This document shows, piece after piece, positions 40,082 through 49,194 of a DNA stretch of 64,000 nt; position 1 is the stretch's first letter; every line of letters starts with the position of its first letter. The position numbers and the translations under genes are program-made. The stretch comes from Rheinheimera lutimaris (lineage in GTDB: Bacteria > Pseudomonadota > Gammaproteobacteria > Enterobacterales > Alteromonadaceae). The DNA lies in NCBI RefSeq assembly GCF_013283795.1, contig NZ_JABSOD010000001.1:128009-192008 (forward strand). Direction: 5' to 3'. The notes under the pieces are model-generated. The model did not search any database. It saw only the letters and a list, made by a program, of their open reading frames with translations, and had not been told where the DNA came from.

Positions 40082-41581
40082 TTATCCCTCTGCAATAGCC
40101 TGCATAATGTGCGGGGCAGTCATAGTGTCGCCGCTTAATTCCGTCACTTTTTGCCAGTCGCGCAGCACCACGACTTTAGCGGCAAAAGCGACCAGCTCCT
40201 CCAGCTCAGACGAGGTGACCAGCAGCGACATACCCTGCTGACACAGGCTTTTAATCAGTAATAAAATTTCGGCGTGGGCGCCAATATCAATGCCGCGGGT
40301 GGGTTCGTCCAGAATAAGCAATTGCGGATTAATGGCCAGCCAGCGCGCCAGGATCACCTTTTGCTGGTTGCCACCGCTTAGTTGCTCAATAGGTTTGTCG
40401 GCATCCGGTGTGGCAATATGCAGCTTGTCGATATAAAACGCCGCCAATTGCTGCTGTTGTTTAACCGGCAAATAGCGCCACCAGCCACGGCGAGCCTGCC
40501 GTGCCAGCATAATATTTTCGCGAATGGATAAAGGGCCGATAATGCCCTCTGTTTTGCGCTCTTCCGGACACAGCGCAATACCGGCTTTTATCGCATCAGC
40601 AGGCTGCTGCAACCGCAAAGTTTTGCCGCCAAACTGAATCTCGCCCTGGCTTAAAACATCAACACCATACACAGCACGACACACTTCGGTACGGCCAGAG
40701 CCAAGCAACCCGGCCAATCCGACAGCCTGGCCTTGTGCTACCGTTAGCGAAATACCACTAATTGAGCCCTTTACTGCAATATTGTTCAACACCAGCAGCG
40801 GCTCAGCTACGGCTGGCGTGGTGGTAGCAGCCTGATGTGTCAGCTGCTGCAACTCTTTGCCGAGCATGGCTTCAATCAGCCGGGCACGCGGTAAATCAGC
40901 CGCCAGGTATTCGCCTACTTTGCTGCCGTTACGCAGCACGGTAATGCGATCACTTATCTGATACACCTGATCAAGGAAGTGGGTAATAAACACTATCGCC
41001 ACACCCTGCTCACGCAGCTGGCGCATTACATCAAACAACATCTGCACTTCACTGCTATCGAGGCTGGCAGTAGGTTCGTCCAGCACCAGCACTTTAGCCG
41101 ACATTGCTACGCCACGGGCAATGGCAATCAGTTGCTGCACGGCGACAGAATATTGCGCTAACGGGGCGCTAACATCGATATTAAGCTTAAAACGCAGCAA
41201 TAACTGCTGCGCCTGCTGCTGCATTTTTTGGTGCTGAATTAAGCCAAAGCGGCGCGGTTCATGGCCCAAAAACAGGTTTTGTGCCACGCTCAGGTTGGGC
41301 AATAAATTCACCTCCTGATACACGGTACTAATACCGGCTTGTTGTGCTGCAGCCGGGCTGGCAAAGCTGCAGTTTTGGCCGTTAAAGTAAATGTCACCGC
41401 TGCTTTTGGCTAACGCGCCGGTCATTACCTTAACCAGTGTAGATTTACCAGCACCGTTTTCGCCCAGCAAGGCATGCACTTCACCGGCAAATAAACGTAA
41501 ATCGACATCTTGCAGCGCCTTAACGCCGGGAAAATGTTTACAGACCTGTTTCAGCTCTAATACCAGAGATGGCGTAGTCAT
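40082..41581 (-). CDS. Sugar ABC transporter ATPase, YtfR/AraG-like
   Basis: A 499-residue ATPase with two nucleotide-binding halves, as usual for pentose importers. The first half has Walker A GENGAGKSTL, signature near VAVQQLIAIARG and Walker B VLVLDEPTASLD. The second has GLLGSGRTEV in place of a full Walker A, LSGGNQQKVILARWL and LLILDEPTRGID; such a degenerate second Walker A is normal in this family. It energises import by the two permeases and the binding protein. Confidence 0.93.
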   Translation of the reverse strand: MTTPSLVLELKQVCKHFPGVKALQDVDLRLFAGEVHALLGENGAGKSTLVKVMTGALAKSSGDIYFNGQNCSFASPAAAQQAGISTVYQEVNLLPNLSVAQNLFLGHEPRRFGLIQHQKMQQQAQQLLLRFKLNIDVSAPLAQYSVAVQQLIAIARGVAMSAKVLVLDEPTASLDSSEVQMLFDVMRQLREQGVAIVFITHFLDQVYQISDRITVLRNGSKVGEYLAADLPRARLIEAMLGKELQQLTHQAATTTPAVAEPLLVLNNIAVKGSISGISLTVAQGQAVGLAGLLGSGRTEVCRAVYGVDVLSQGEIQFGGKTLRLQQPADAIKAGIALCPEERKTEGIIGPLSIRENIMLARQARRGWWRYLPVKQQQQLAAFYIDKLHIATPDADKPIEQLSGGNQQKVILARWLAINPQLLILDEPTRGIDIGAHAEILLLIKSLCQQGMSLLVTSSELEELVAFAAKVVVLRDWQKVTELSGDTMTAPHIMQAIAEG

Positions 41582-41634
41582 AAATGGCTCCTGTACTTTG
41601 CGGCAGCGAAGGCCAAACCTGTGCTGCCAGTCAG

Positions 41635-42594
41635 TTATTTATTGGTACGCTTCTGATATTCGGCTGCTGCCGTATCTTGACTGAATAGCTCGCCGGTATT
41701 ATTAATGTATTTAGGTATCGATTTATCGCCACTTAAGTAAGCCGCTATCACATCAAAGGCCGGGCCGCCCAGATGCGGATCAAGCTCAACGGTGGCATTG
41801 GCTTCACCGTCGGCCATGGCTTTGAAGTAGTCCGGTACGCCGTCCACCGCCACTACCAAAATATCCTGGCCCGGTTTTAAGCCTGCTTCTTTAATAGCCT
41901 GAATCGCCCCCAGTGCCATTTCATCGTTGTGGGCCCATAAAGCACAGATATTACGCCCGCCCTGTTCGGCTTTAAGAAAGCTTTCCATCACTTCTTTGCC
42001 TTTGCTGCGGGTAAATTCAGCGGTCTGGCTGCGGATGATTTTCGACGCGGGGTACTCTGCCAGCACTTCGTTAAAGCCTTTGGCGCGGTCAATGGCGGCC
42101 GTGGCGCCCACGGTGCCCTGTAGTTCAACTATGGCGCAGTTACCGTCAGTTTTTTGCATCAGCCAGCGGGCAACTTTACGGCCTTCCTCGGTAAAATCTG
42201 AGGCGATACGGGTTAAAAATAATGAGTCGTCATTTAACTGCACATTGCGATCGACAATCACCACCGGAATACGCGCCCGTTTGGCCTCACGCAGCACCGG
42301 CGCCCAGCCGGTTTCGACCACCGGCGCAATAATAATGGCATCGACGCGCTGGGCAATAAAACCGCGCACAGCCCGGATCTGGTTTTCCTGTTTTTGCTGA
42401 GCATCAGCAAATTTTAAATCGATTTTACGCGCGGCTGCTTCTTGCTTAACCGACTCACTGAAACTGCTGCGCCAGCCGCTTTCTGAACCCACCTGCGAAA
42501 AGCCAATGGTGGTGGCGCTAGCCAAAGAAGATAGTGCCAGCGAAGAAGACAGCACCAGCACAGCTGTGGCGCCTAACAGACGTTTAATTTTCAT
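41635..42594 (-). CDS. Sugar-binding protein of ABC transporter, YtfQ-like (furanose binding)
   Basis: A 319-residue periplasmic binding protein with signal peptide (about 1-27). It is strongly similar in pattern to E. coli YtfQ: TIGFSQVGSESGWR, QQKQENQIRAVRGF, IIAPVVETGW, VELQGTVGA, EFTRSKGKEVMESF and AHNDEMALGAIQAIKEAGLKPG. YtfQ binds furanose forms of galactose and also arabinose, so an L-arabinofuranose substrate is likely in this setting. GGGGA lies six bases before the ATG; the next gene is the ATPase, 53 bases on. Confidence 0.87.
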   Translation of the reverse strand: MKIKRLLGATAVLVLSSSLALSSLASATTIGFSQVGSESGWRSSFSESVKQEAAARKIDLKFADAQQKQENQIRAVRGFIAQRVDAIIIAPVVETGWAPVLREAKRARIPVVIVDRNVQLNDDSLFLTRIASDFTEEGRKVARWLMQKTDGNCAIVELQGTVGATAAIDRAKGFNEVLAEYPASKIIRSQTAEFTRSKGKEVMESFLKAEQGGRNICALWAHNDEMALGAIQAIKEAGLKPGQDILVVAVDGVPDYFKAMADGEANATVELDPHLGGPAFDVIAAYLSGDKSIPKYINNTGELFSQDTAAAEYQKRTNK

Positions 42595-42682
42595 ACCTTG
42601 TCCCCGTTGACCGGGTTACCCCGGCAGTTTTATAAATTATGCGATGCGGGGTCTGTGCCCCGTTGCTATCGCGCTTGGCGGT
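42595..42682. promoter_or_regulatory. Structured intercistronic region before the binding-protein gene
   Basis: The 88-base gap between the mutarotase and binding-protein genes holds two short hairpins: CCGGG/CCCGG (42611-42624) and CGGGG/CCCCG (42647-42662), neither with a T-run. They may protect the binding-protein message, which usually needs to be abundant. A separate weak promoter in the AT-rich middle is possible. The operator motif is not found here. Confidence 0.4.
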
Positions 42683-43762
42683 TTAGCTTATCCTCTGTGT
42701 ATAAAAACGATGAATAGTGCGCTGCCGGTAGGGCTGCGCCGGTGTAATTAAAATCGATGGAAACTGCGGCAGATTAACGGCATTAGGGTAAGCATGTGTT
42801 TCCAGGCACAGCCCGGCAAATTTGGTAAGCGGCAACCCATCGGCGCCGTTCAGGCTGCCATCGAGAAAATTGCCACTGTAAAACTGCATACCGGCCTCAG
42901 TGGTCAGAATGTCCATCACCCGGCCTGAGGCCGGATCAGATAGCACCGCCGCCAGCTGTGGCTGCTGTCTCTTGGCATGGCTTTGCGCAAAATCGTTCAG
43001 CACAAAAAAATGATCATAGCCATTAGTAAGTTGCGCTATATCGCGGCCGATAGTTTTGGCCTGCTGAAAATCAAAGGCCGTACCAGCCACCGCCAGCAAG
43101 TTACCGTTAGGTACTAACTGCTCATCTACCTGTAAGGTATAGCCGGCGTTAAGCCCTAACGTATGCCCCAGCACATCAGCACCGGGTTTCGCCGCCAGAT
43201 TCCAGTAACAATGGTTAGTTAACGATAGCGGCGTAAGCTTATCGGTAGTGGCGTAATAGTCGATGCTAAGCTCGTTATCGCGGTTCAGCCGGTAGCAAAC
43301 TTCCAGCGCCACATTACCGGGGTAGCCCTGATCACCATCGGCACTTTGGCAGCTGAAGATCACCGCCACGCTGTCGGCCTCTTGCTCAGTACGGTATTGC
43401 CAGAAGCGACTGCCAAGCCCTTCTGGCCCGCCATGCAGCTGGTTGGCGCCCTCGTTGGCGGCAAGCTTGACCTGCTTGCCATCAAGCTCAAACGCCGCAG
43501 CAGCAATTCGGTTAGCCACCCGGCCAATGGTGACGCCAAAATAGTACGGATTTACTGCCCACTGTGCCGGGTCCTGATAATTCAGCACCAGTTCGGCTGC
43601 TATACCACTTTCATCCAGCTGGGTAACTGACCAGATGCCAGCCCCCAGAGTCGACAGCGTAGCTGTTAAGCCATTACCATTATCCAGCGTGATCAGCTGC
43701 ACCGGTTGTGCCAGCGCAGGATGCGCCAGCTCACGGCTACTGACTAACATTGCCGCTGCCAT
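42683..43762 (-). CDS. Aldose 1-epimerase (mutarotase)
   Basis: A 359-residue GalM-like enzyme that interconverts alpha and beta anomers of free sugars. Motifs: GRVANRIA, NQLHGGPEGLGSRFW, catalytic His in LTNHCYWNLA and catalytic Glu in LCLETHAYPNAVN. No export signal is evident. Here it would supply the anomer preferred by the arabinose dehydrogenase. Its ATG overlaps the stop of the aldehyde dehydrogenase gene (TAATG). Confidence 0.9.
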   Translation of the reverse strand: MAAAMLVSSRELAHPALAQPVQLITLDNGNGLTATLSTLGAGIWSVTQLDESGIAAELVLNYQDPAQWAVNPYYFGVTIGRVANRIAAAAFELDGKQVKLAANEGANQLHGGPEGLGSRFWQYRTEQEADSVAVIFSCQSADGDQGYPGNVALEVCYRLNRDNELSIDYYATTDKLTPLSLTNHCYWNLAAKPGADVLGHTLGLNAGYTLQVDEQLVPNGNLLAVAGTAFDFQQAKTIGRDIAQLTNGYDHFFVLNDFAQSHAKRQQPQLAAVLSDPASGRVMDILTTEAGMQFYSGNFLDGSLNGADGLPLTKFAGLCLETHAYPNAVNLPQFPSILITPAQPYRQRTIHRFYTQRIS

Positions 43763-45378
43763 TAGCTGGCGCTCGCAACCGCGGTTTCTACTGCAGCGAC
43801 AGTGCGCTCACCATTGACTAGCCGTGAGATTTGCAGCGGATTGCTATCTTGCAGCTCTTGCGGTAACAGTGCCTGTGGGTAGTTCTGGAAACATATTGGC
43901 CGGATAAAACGGGCAATTGACGCTGTACCTACCGAAGTAAAACGGGCATCGGTCGCTGCCGGGAAAGGTCCGCCATGCATCATTGCATCGCACACTTCCA
44001 CCCCGGTCGGGAAGTTATTAATCACCAACCGGCCAACTTTGCTGCGCAGCAACTGCACCAGTTTACTTTGCCCGGCCAATTCCGGCTCTGTGCAGTGAAT
44101 AGTGCCGGTTAGCTGGCCTTTAAGGCTACTCACTACCTGGAGCAACTGATCGTTATCGTCACAGACCACTACCACCGAGGTGTGGCCAAACACTTCTTCC
44201 TGTAAATGAGGGTTCGCCAGAAAGGTAGTCGCAGCCACTTTAAATAACTGCGCCTGAGTATAAAAGCCCTGCTCTGCAGTAACGGCTGCGCCACTACCGG
44301 CGATACTCACGCCTGGCTGTGATGCCAGCTCAGCCACACCTTTATTGTAGGCATCGGCAATATTGTCATTCAACATTACGCCGGCCGGTGTTTTCGCTAG
44401 TGCTTCAGCCGCGCTTTGCATAAAGCTGTCCAGCTCTGGCCCCGCTATTGCCACGGCTACGCCGGGGTTAACACAAAACTGGCCGCAGCCCAGGGTTAAC
44501 GAGGCCACATAGCCTTGGGCTAATGCTGCGCCTGATTGCTGTAGCGCCTGGGGCAGAAATACCACCGGGTTGACACTGCCCATCTCGGCGAATACCGGTA
44601 TCGGCTCCGGCCGGTTATTGGCCAGTTTGAACAGCGCCATACCGCCGGCCAGTGAGCCGGTAAAACCGACGGCCTTCACGGCTGGAGCTACTACCAGCTC
44701 AGAGCCAATTTCCCGGCCCGAGCCCATTAATAAAGAGAATACTCCAGCGGGTAAACCACAGGCTTTTACCGCGTTATCCAGCGCCTGCGCTACTAACTCA
44801 CAGCTGCCAGGGTGCGAATTATGGCCTTTTACCAACACCGGGCAACCTGCTGCCAGGGCAGCTGCGGTATCGCCACCGGCGACAGAAAACGCCAGCGGAA
44901 AATTACTGGCACCAAATACCACTACCGGCCCCAGCGGCTGGTTCATAAAGCGGATATCAGGCCGTGGTAATGGCTGACGCTCCGGTAGTGCCGTATCAAT
45001 GCGGATATCAAGATAATCGCCAGTGCGAATGGAGCTGGCAAACAAGCGCAGCTGATGGCAAATACGACCACGCTCACCTTCAACCCGGCCACGCGGATAG
45101 CCGGTTTCCTGCATTACCCGTTCAATTAGCTCGTCCCCCAACGCCATTACTTCTTCCGCGCAGCGCTGTAAAAACCCGGCCCGCTCTGCCGCACTGGTGT
45201 TGGCATACAGCGGCGCCGCGGCTTCTGCGGCATCTACAGCCGCCGTCACTTGCGCCTTGCTGGCATAGCTTAATAACGGCGCGATTTTTTCGCCGGTTGC
45301 CGGGTTAACGGCCTGATATTGCCCTGCTTCACCTGCCAGCCATTGGCCGTTAATCAGTTGTTTGCCGGTAATACGCAT
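43762..45378 (-). CDS. 2-Oxoglutarate semialdehyde (2,5-dioxovalerate) dehydrogenase
   Basis: A 538-residue aldehyde dehydrogenase of the KGSADH type, last step of the non-phosphorylating pentose route, giving 2-oxoglutarate. Motifs: VVFGASNFPLAFSVAGGDTA, KGHNSHPG, GFTGSLAGG, Glu in AEMGSVNP and the catalytic Cys in GCGQFCVNPG; these are typical of the KGSADH branch rather than of AstD-like enzymes. It follows the short-chain dehydrogenase gene by 31 bases. Confidence 0.9.
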   Translation of the reverse strand: MRITGKQLINGQWLAGEAGQYQAVNPATGEKIAPLLSYASKAQVTAAVDAAEAAAPLYANTSAAERAGFLQRCAEEVMALGDELIERVMQETGYPRGRVEGERGRICHQLRLFASSIRTGDYLDIRIDTALPERQPLPRPDIRFMNQPLGPVVVFGASNFPLAFSVAGGDTAAALAAGCPVLVKGHNSHPGSCELVAQALDNAVKACGLPAGVFSLLMGSGREIGSELVVAPAVKAVGFTGSLAGGMALFKLANNRPEPIPVFAEMGSVNPVVFLPQALQQSGAALAQGYVASLTLGCGQFCVNPGVAVAIAGPELDSFMQSAAEALAKTPAGVMLNDNIADAYNKGVAELASQPGVSIAGSGAAVTAEQGFYTQAQLFKVAATTFLANPHLQEEVFGHTSVVVVCDDNDQLLQVVSSLKGQLTGTIHCTEPELAGQSKLVQLLRSKVGRLVINNFPTGVEVCDAMMHGGPFPAATDARFTSVGTASIARFIRPICFQNYPQALLPQELQDSNPLQISRLVNGERTVAAVETAVASAS

Positions 45379-45409
45379 AATCTTGGTCCTGTTAAGTTAG
45401 CGCAGCTGG

Positions 45410-46192
45410 TTAAATCCAGCCGCCGTCTACAATAAAGTTCTGAGCTGTGCAAAGCTTGCTGTCATCAGAGGCGAGAAACAGTGCCATAGCCGCGACATCT
45501 TCCGGCATCACGCTGTCTTTCAAGCACTGGTTTTTCTCGATATCCAGAGCAGTTTCCGGTGTCACCCAGTGGGTTAACTGGCGCTCGGTCATTACCCAGC
45601 CTGGTGTTAACGTATTAACGCGGATTTTATCCGGGCCTAGATCCCGAGCTAAACCCCGGGTTAACCCCAGTACGGCAGCTTTGGCACTGGTATAACCGGG
45701 CATGCCGCCCTGGCTTTCATACCAGCTCATCGAGCCAAGGTTAATAATTGAACCTCCGCCCAGTTGTTTCATCTGCGGATACACTGCCTGAATAGCAAAA
45801 AACTGATGGCGCAGGTTAATTTGCATGCGCTGATCCCAGTACTCCTCTGTTACATCCAAAAAGTTATGCCGGGTGTCACTAGCCGCATTATTAATAAGTA
45901 CGGCAATAGCCCCTAAATCCTGCTCAGTCTGGCCGATAATCTGCTTTAAGCGCTCGATATTAGTCAGATCGCAAGGGTAAAAGCGCACTGCACCATGTTG
46001 GCGGTTTTCATCCGCTAATGCCTGTAAATGGCTAACCAACGCCTGGGATTCTGCTTCGAGGATATCGACAAACGCCACTTTGGCGCCCTGGCGATAAAAT
46101 GCCTCCACCAGGCAAGCACCAATGCCGGAACCACCACCGGAGATAAATACGGTTTTATCCCGCAAGCTGGGATAATTGTTACTTAACTTCAT
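45410..46192 (-). CDS. Short-chain dehydrogenase, likely L-arabinose 1-dehydrogenase
   Basis: A 260-residue SDR enzyme with cofactor motif SGGGSGIGACLV, an Asp after the second strand (FVDILEAES) that usually favours NAD, NNAASD, and the catalytic Ser, Tyr and Lys in NLGSMSWYESQGGMPGYTSAK. It ends with the C-terminal VDGGWI of classical SDRs. Oxidation of L-arabinose to its lactone is inferred from the dehydratase, lactonase and semialdehyde dehydrogenase in the same operon; another sugar cannot be excluded. Confidence 0.8.
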   Translation of the reverse strand: MKLSNNYPSLRDKTVFISGGGSGIGACLVEAFYRQGAKVAFVDILEAESQALVSHLQALADENRQHGAVRFYPCDLTNIERLKQIIGQTEQDLGAIAVLINNAASDTRHNFLDVTEEYWDQRMQINLRHQFFAIQAVYPQMKQLGGGSIINLGSMSWYESQGGMPGYTSAKAAVLGLTRGLARDLGPDKIRVNTLTPGWVMTERQLTHWVTPETALDIEKNQCLKDSVMPEDVAAMALFLASDDSKLCTAQNFIVDGGWI

Positions 46193-46242
46193 AGCTAACC
46201 CTGTTTAACCGCCTGCTGTAGCAGGCGCCGTTTTTATTATGT

Positions 46243-47994
46243 TTAATGCGAATGTGCCGGCACCGCTGCACCGCGACAGCCCACCAGAAAGTCAAAGTCG
46301 CAGCCTTCATCGGCCTGCAGCACGCGCTCGCGGTACATTTCCATATAACCGCCGGTTCGCAGAATGACCTGGGTGGATTTTAGTTTTTCCAGCCGTGCCG
46401 CCAGTTCAGCGTCCGACACTTCCAGTTGCAGCAGGCCATTTTCGGCATCCAGCTGAATGTAATCGCCTTCCTGCACGGCGGCCAGCGGGCCCAGTTCCAT
46501 CGCTTCGGGTGTGACATGCAGCACTACTGTACCAAAGGCAGTACCACTCATTCGCGCATCGGAAATACGCACCATATCTTTAATGCCTTTTTTCAGCACT
46601 TTTGGCGGCAGGCCCATATTGCCAACTTCGGCCATGCCGGGGTAGCCTTTGGGGCCACAGTTTTTCAATACCATTACGCTGTTTTCGTCGATATCCAGCT
46701 CAGGGTCGTTAATGCGTGCTTTGTATTGATCGAAATTTTCAAATACTACCGCTTTACCCCGGTGCTTCATCAGGTGCGGGCTGGCAGCAGAAGGCTTTAA
46801 TACTGCGCCACGTGGCGCCAGATTACCGCGCAAAATGCAAATGCCGCCGTTAGCCACCAGCGGGTTATCCAGCGGGCGAATGACATCATCGTTATGACAC
46901 TGCGCGTCTTTAACGTTGTCCCAGATAGTTTTGCCGTTTACCGTCAGCGCGTCTTTGGTCAGCACGCCCAGCTCACCCAGCCGGCGATGCACGGCCGGTA
47001 AGCCACCGGCGTAATAAAACTCTTCCATCAGATATTTGCCGGATGGCTGTAAATTCACAATGGTGGGCACACCGCGGCCATGCTCCCAGTCATCCAGGCT
47101 TAAGTCCACGCCGATGCGCCCGGCGATAGCTTTTAAATGGATCACGGCATTGGTTGACCCCCCGATAGCCGCATTGGTGCGGATAGCATTTAAAAACGCT
47201 TCTTTGGTCAGAATTTTCGACAGGCGCAAATCTTCATGCACCATCTCAACAATGCGCATACCGGACAAATGCGCCAGCACGTAGCGGCGTGAATCCACTG
47301 CCGGAATAGCCGCATTATGCGGCAGGCTGGTACCGAGCGATTCCGCCATACAGGCCATGGTAGAGGCAGTACCCATGGTATTACAGGTACCGGCAGAGCG
47401 CGACATACCGGCTTCGGCGCTTAAAAACTCGTTCATATCAATATTGCCGGCTTTTAAATCTTCGTGCATGCGCCACACCAAAGTGCCGGAGCCAACATCC
47501 TGGCCTTTATGTTTACCATTTAACATCGGGCCGCCGGTAACCACAATAGTGGGCAAATCACAGCTGGCAGCCCCCATCAGTAATGCCGGGGTGGTTTTAT
47601 CACAGCCCACCAGCAGCACTACACCGTCTATCGGGTTACCGCGGATAGACTCTTCAGTATCCATCGCCGCCAGGTTGCGGGTTAACATTGCAGTAGGGCG
47701 TAAATTCGACTCGCCATTGGAAAACACCGGAAATTCAACCGGAATACCACCTGCTTCACGAATACCATTTTTTACCCGCTCGGCAATTTCACGAAAATGG
47801 GCATTGCACGGCGTTAACTCTGACCAGGTATTACACACACCGATAACTGGCCTGCCCTGAAAGTGGTGATCCGGAATACCCTGATTCTTCATCCAACTAC
47901 GGTACATAAAACCATTTTTGTCATTAGTGCCGAACCAGCTTGCTGAGCGTAATACTGTCTTGTTGCCACTCTTTTTGTCGTCGTTATCTGCCAT
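46243..47994 (-). CDS. L-arabonate dehydratase (IlvD/Edd family)
   Basis: A 583-residue iron-sulfur dehydratase that turns L-arabonate into 2-keto-3-deoxy-L-arabonate. Cysteines at about 63 (TPCNAH), 131 (VGCDKT) and 204 (GTCNTMG) have the same 68 and 73 spacings as the [2Fe-2S] ligands 59, 127 and 200 of Rhizobium L-arabonate dehydratase, which makes the sugar-acid branch more likely than IlvD. The ATG at 47994 is chosen; the frame could also open at a TTG 15 bases upstream. It is the first gene of a roughly 12-kb operon down to the GH43 lipoprotein and has an operator-like site 29 bases before its start. Confidence 0.9.
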   Translation of the reverse strand: MADNDDKKSGNKTVLRSASWFGTNDKNGFMYRSWMKNQGIPDHHFQGRPVIGVCNTWSELTPCNAHFREIAERVKNGIREAGGIPVEFPVFSNGESNLRPTAMLTRNLAAMDTEESIRGNPIDGVVLLVGCDKTTPALLMGAASCDLPTIVVTGGPMLNGKHKGQDVGSGTLVWRMHEDLKAGNIDMNEFLSAEAGMSRSAGTCNTMGTASTMACMAESLGTSLPHNAAIPAVDSRRYVLAHLSGMRIVEMVHEDLRLSKILTKEAFLNAIRTNAAIGGSTNAVIHLKAIAGRIGVDLSLDDWEHGRGVPTIVNLQPSGKYLMEEFYYAGGLPAVHRRLGELGVLTKDALTVNGKTIWDNVKDAQCHNDDVIRPLDNPLVANGGICILRGNLAPRGAVLKPSAASPHLMKHRGKAVVFENFDQYKARINDPELDIDENSVMVLKNCGPKGYPGMAEVGNMGLPPKVLKKGIKDMVRISDARMSGTAFGTVVLHVTPEAMELGPLAAVQEGDYIQLDAENGLLQLEVSDAELAARLEKLKSTQVILRTGGYMEMYRERVLQADEGCDFDFLVGCRGAAVPAHSH

Positions 47995-48022
47995 GGTTGC
48001 ATCTCGCAATAGCTTAATTTAA

Positions 48023-48037
48023 TATTATTGTATTACT
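48023..48037 (-). promoter_or_regulatory. Operator-like site C before the arabonate dehydratase operon
   Basis: On the minus strand AGTAATACAATAATA, 15 of 15 with site B. Just upstream on that strand TTGTAA and TATTAG are separated by 17 bases, a possible promoter whose start the site would cover. Confidence 0.7.
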
Positions 48038-48045
48038 AATACTAA

Positions 48046-48060
48046 AACCTTGGAAAGGTT
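48046..48060. promoter_or_regulatory. Palindrome AACCTT-GGA-AAGGTT in the divergent promoter region
   Basis: A perfect six-base inverted repeat with a three-base centre, between the candidate -35 and -10 boxes of the dehydratase operon. It may bind a second regulator; only this copy was noticed. Confidence 0.35.
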
Positions 48061-48135
48061 ACAAGTGATTTTTTTCTCCGGCAGCAAAATCGGCAGCGTG
48101 CCAATGGGGTAAAACAGCTGTCAAAGCAGCTAATT

Positions 48136-48150
48136 AGTAATACTATAATT
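48136..48150 (+). promoter_or_regulatory. Operator-like site D overlapping a TATAAT box
   Basis: AGTAATACTATAATT, 13 of 15 to the shared motif. It contains a perfect TATAAT at 48144-48149, the likely -10 box of the rightward GH43 gene, so bound regulator would block the promoter. No good -35 box is evident. Confidence 0.62.
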
Positions 48151-48185
48151 CAAATATGGCAATTACAAATATAGACAGGGGACTT

Positions 48186-49121
48186 ATGAAAATACTACTA
48201 CTGCTACTGGGCTTAAGCTGGGCAATGGCTGTAAACGCCAACCCGATTTTTAAAGACATACGCACCGCTGATCCTGCGGCGATAGTGCACAACGACACCG
48301 TATACCTGTACACCGGCCATGATGAAGCGCCAGACAATAAAGGCTTTTTCGTCATGCATGACTGGCTGGTGTTTTCATCGACCGATATGCTGAACTGGCA
48401 GCGCCATGGCCCTAAACTCAGCACCAAAGACTTTAAATGGGCCAAAGGCGATGCCTGGGCCTCACATGTGATTGAAAAAAGCGGCAAGTTTTATTGGTTT
48501 GTTACCGTGCGCCACGCCACTATTAATGGCTTTGCTATTGGCGTTGCAGTAGCCGACAACCCACTGGGGCCGTTTAAAGATGCGCTAGGCAAGGCACTTA
48601 TTACCAATGATATGACCACCGACACCGAGATTGACTGGGACGATATAGACCCGGCCGTGTTTACCGACGATGACGGCCAGTTTTATCTGTTTTGGGGTAA
48701 CACCAAAGCACGCTACGCCAAATTGAAAGACAATATGATTGAGCTTGATGGCCCGATTAACACCATCGATATACCCGATTTTACTGAAGCCTTGTGGATG
48801 CATAAACGTGGCGACATTTACTATCTTTCCTATGCTTCCGGCTTCCCGGAAAAAATTGCTTATGCCACCAGCAAAAGTATTCATGGCCCCTGGCAGTATC
48901 GCGGCATTCTGAACGAAGTGGCGGGCAACTCGCCAACTAACCATCAGTCGATTATTGAGTTTAAAGATAAATGGTTCTTTATCTACCACACCGGCGCATC
49001 GCAACCTGACGGCGGGGAATTTCGCCGTGCGGTGGCGATAGACCCACTGTACTACAACGAAGATGGCAGCATTAAACGCATCATTATGACATCCGAAGGT
49101 ATCACCGAAGCGGTGAAATAA
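48186..49121 (+). CDS. Exported GH43 glycosidase
   Basis: A 311-residue protein with signal peptide (about 1-18, cut after VNA), so periplasmic or secreted. GH43 propeller residues: base Asp in RTADPAAIV, second Asp in WDDIDPAVFTDDDG, acid Glu in FTEALWMHKRG. GFFVMHDWLVFSSTDMLNW resembles the xylosidase/arabinofuranosidase group, different from the subfamily 26-like enzymes in this locus. Activity on arabinan side chains is an inference. ATG 48186 follows a GGGG; an in-frame ATG 30 bases upstream would spoil the signal peptide. Confidence 0.82.
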   Translation: MKILLLLLGLSWAMAVNANPIFKDIRTADPAAIVHNDTVYLYTGHDEAPDNKGFFVMHDWLVFSSTDMLNWQRHGPKLSTKDFKWAKGDAWASHVIEKSGKFYWFVTVRHATINGFAIGVAVADNPLGPFKDALGKALITNDMTTDTEIDWDDIDPAVFTDDDGQFYLFWGNTKARYAKLKDNMIELDGPINTIDIPDFTEALWMHKRGDIYYLSYASGFPEKIAYATSKSIHGPWQYRGILNEVAGNSPTNHQSIIEFKDKWFFIYHTGASQPDGGEFRRAVAIDPLYYNEDGSIKRIIMTSEGITEAVK

Positions 49122-49128
49122 CTTATTT

Positions 49129-49163
49129 GCCAGCCGCAGGCTAATATGTCGCGGCCGGCTTTT
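49129..49163 (+). terminator. Possible terminator after the exported GH43 gene
   Basis: A nine-base stem with one mismatch (GCCAGCCGC/GCGGCCGGC) followed by TTTT. The next gene begins 32 bases later on the same strand, so it may only partly stop transcription. Confidence 0.5.
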
Positions 49164-49194
49164 CTGTACTATTTTTTGTAATAAGAGGAACACC

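Noticed and set aside
41927-42400. 157-residue plus-strand frame opposite the sugar-binding protein gene
   Set aside because: Antisense to a strongly conserved gene, no domain and no start signal.
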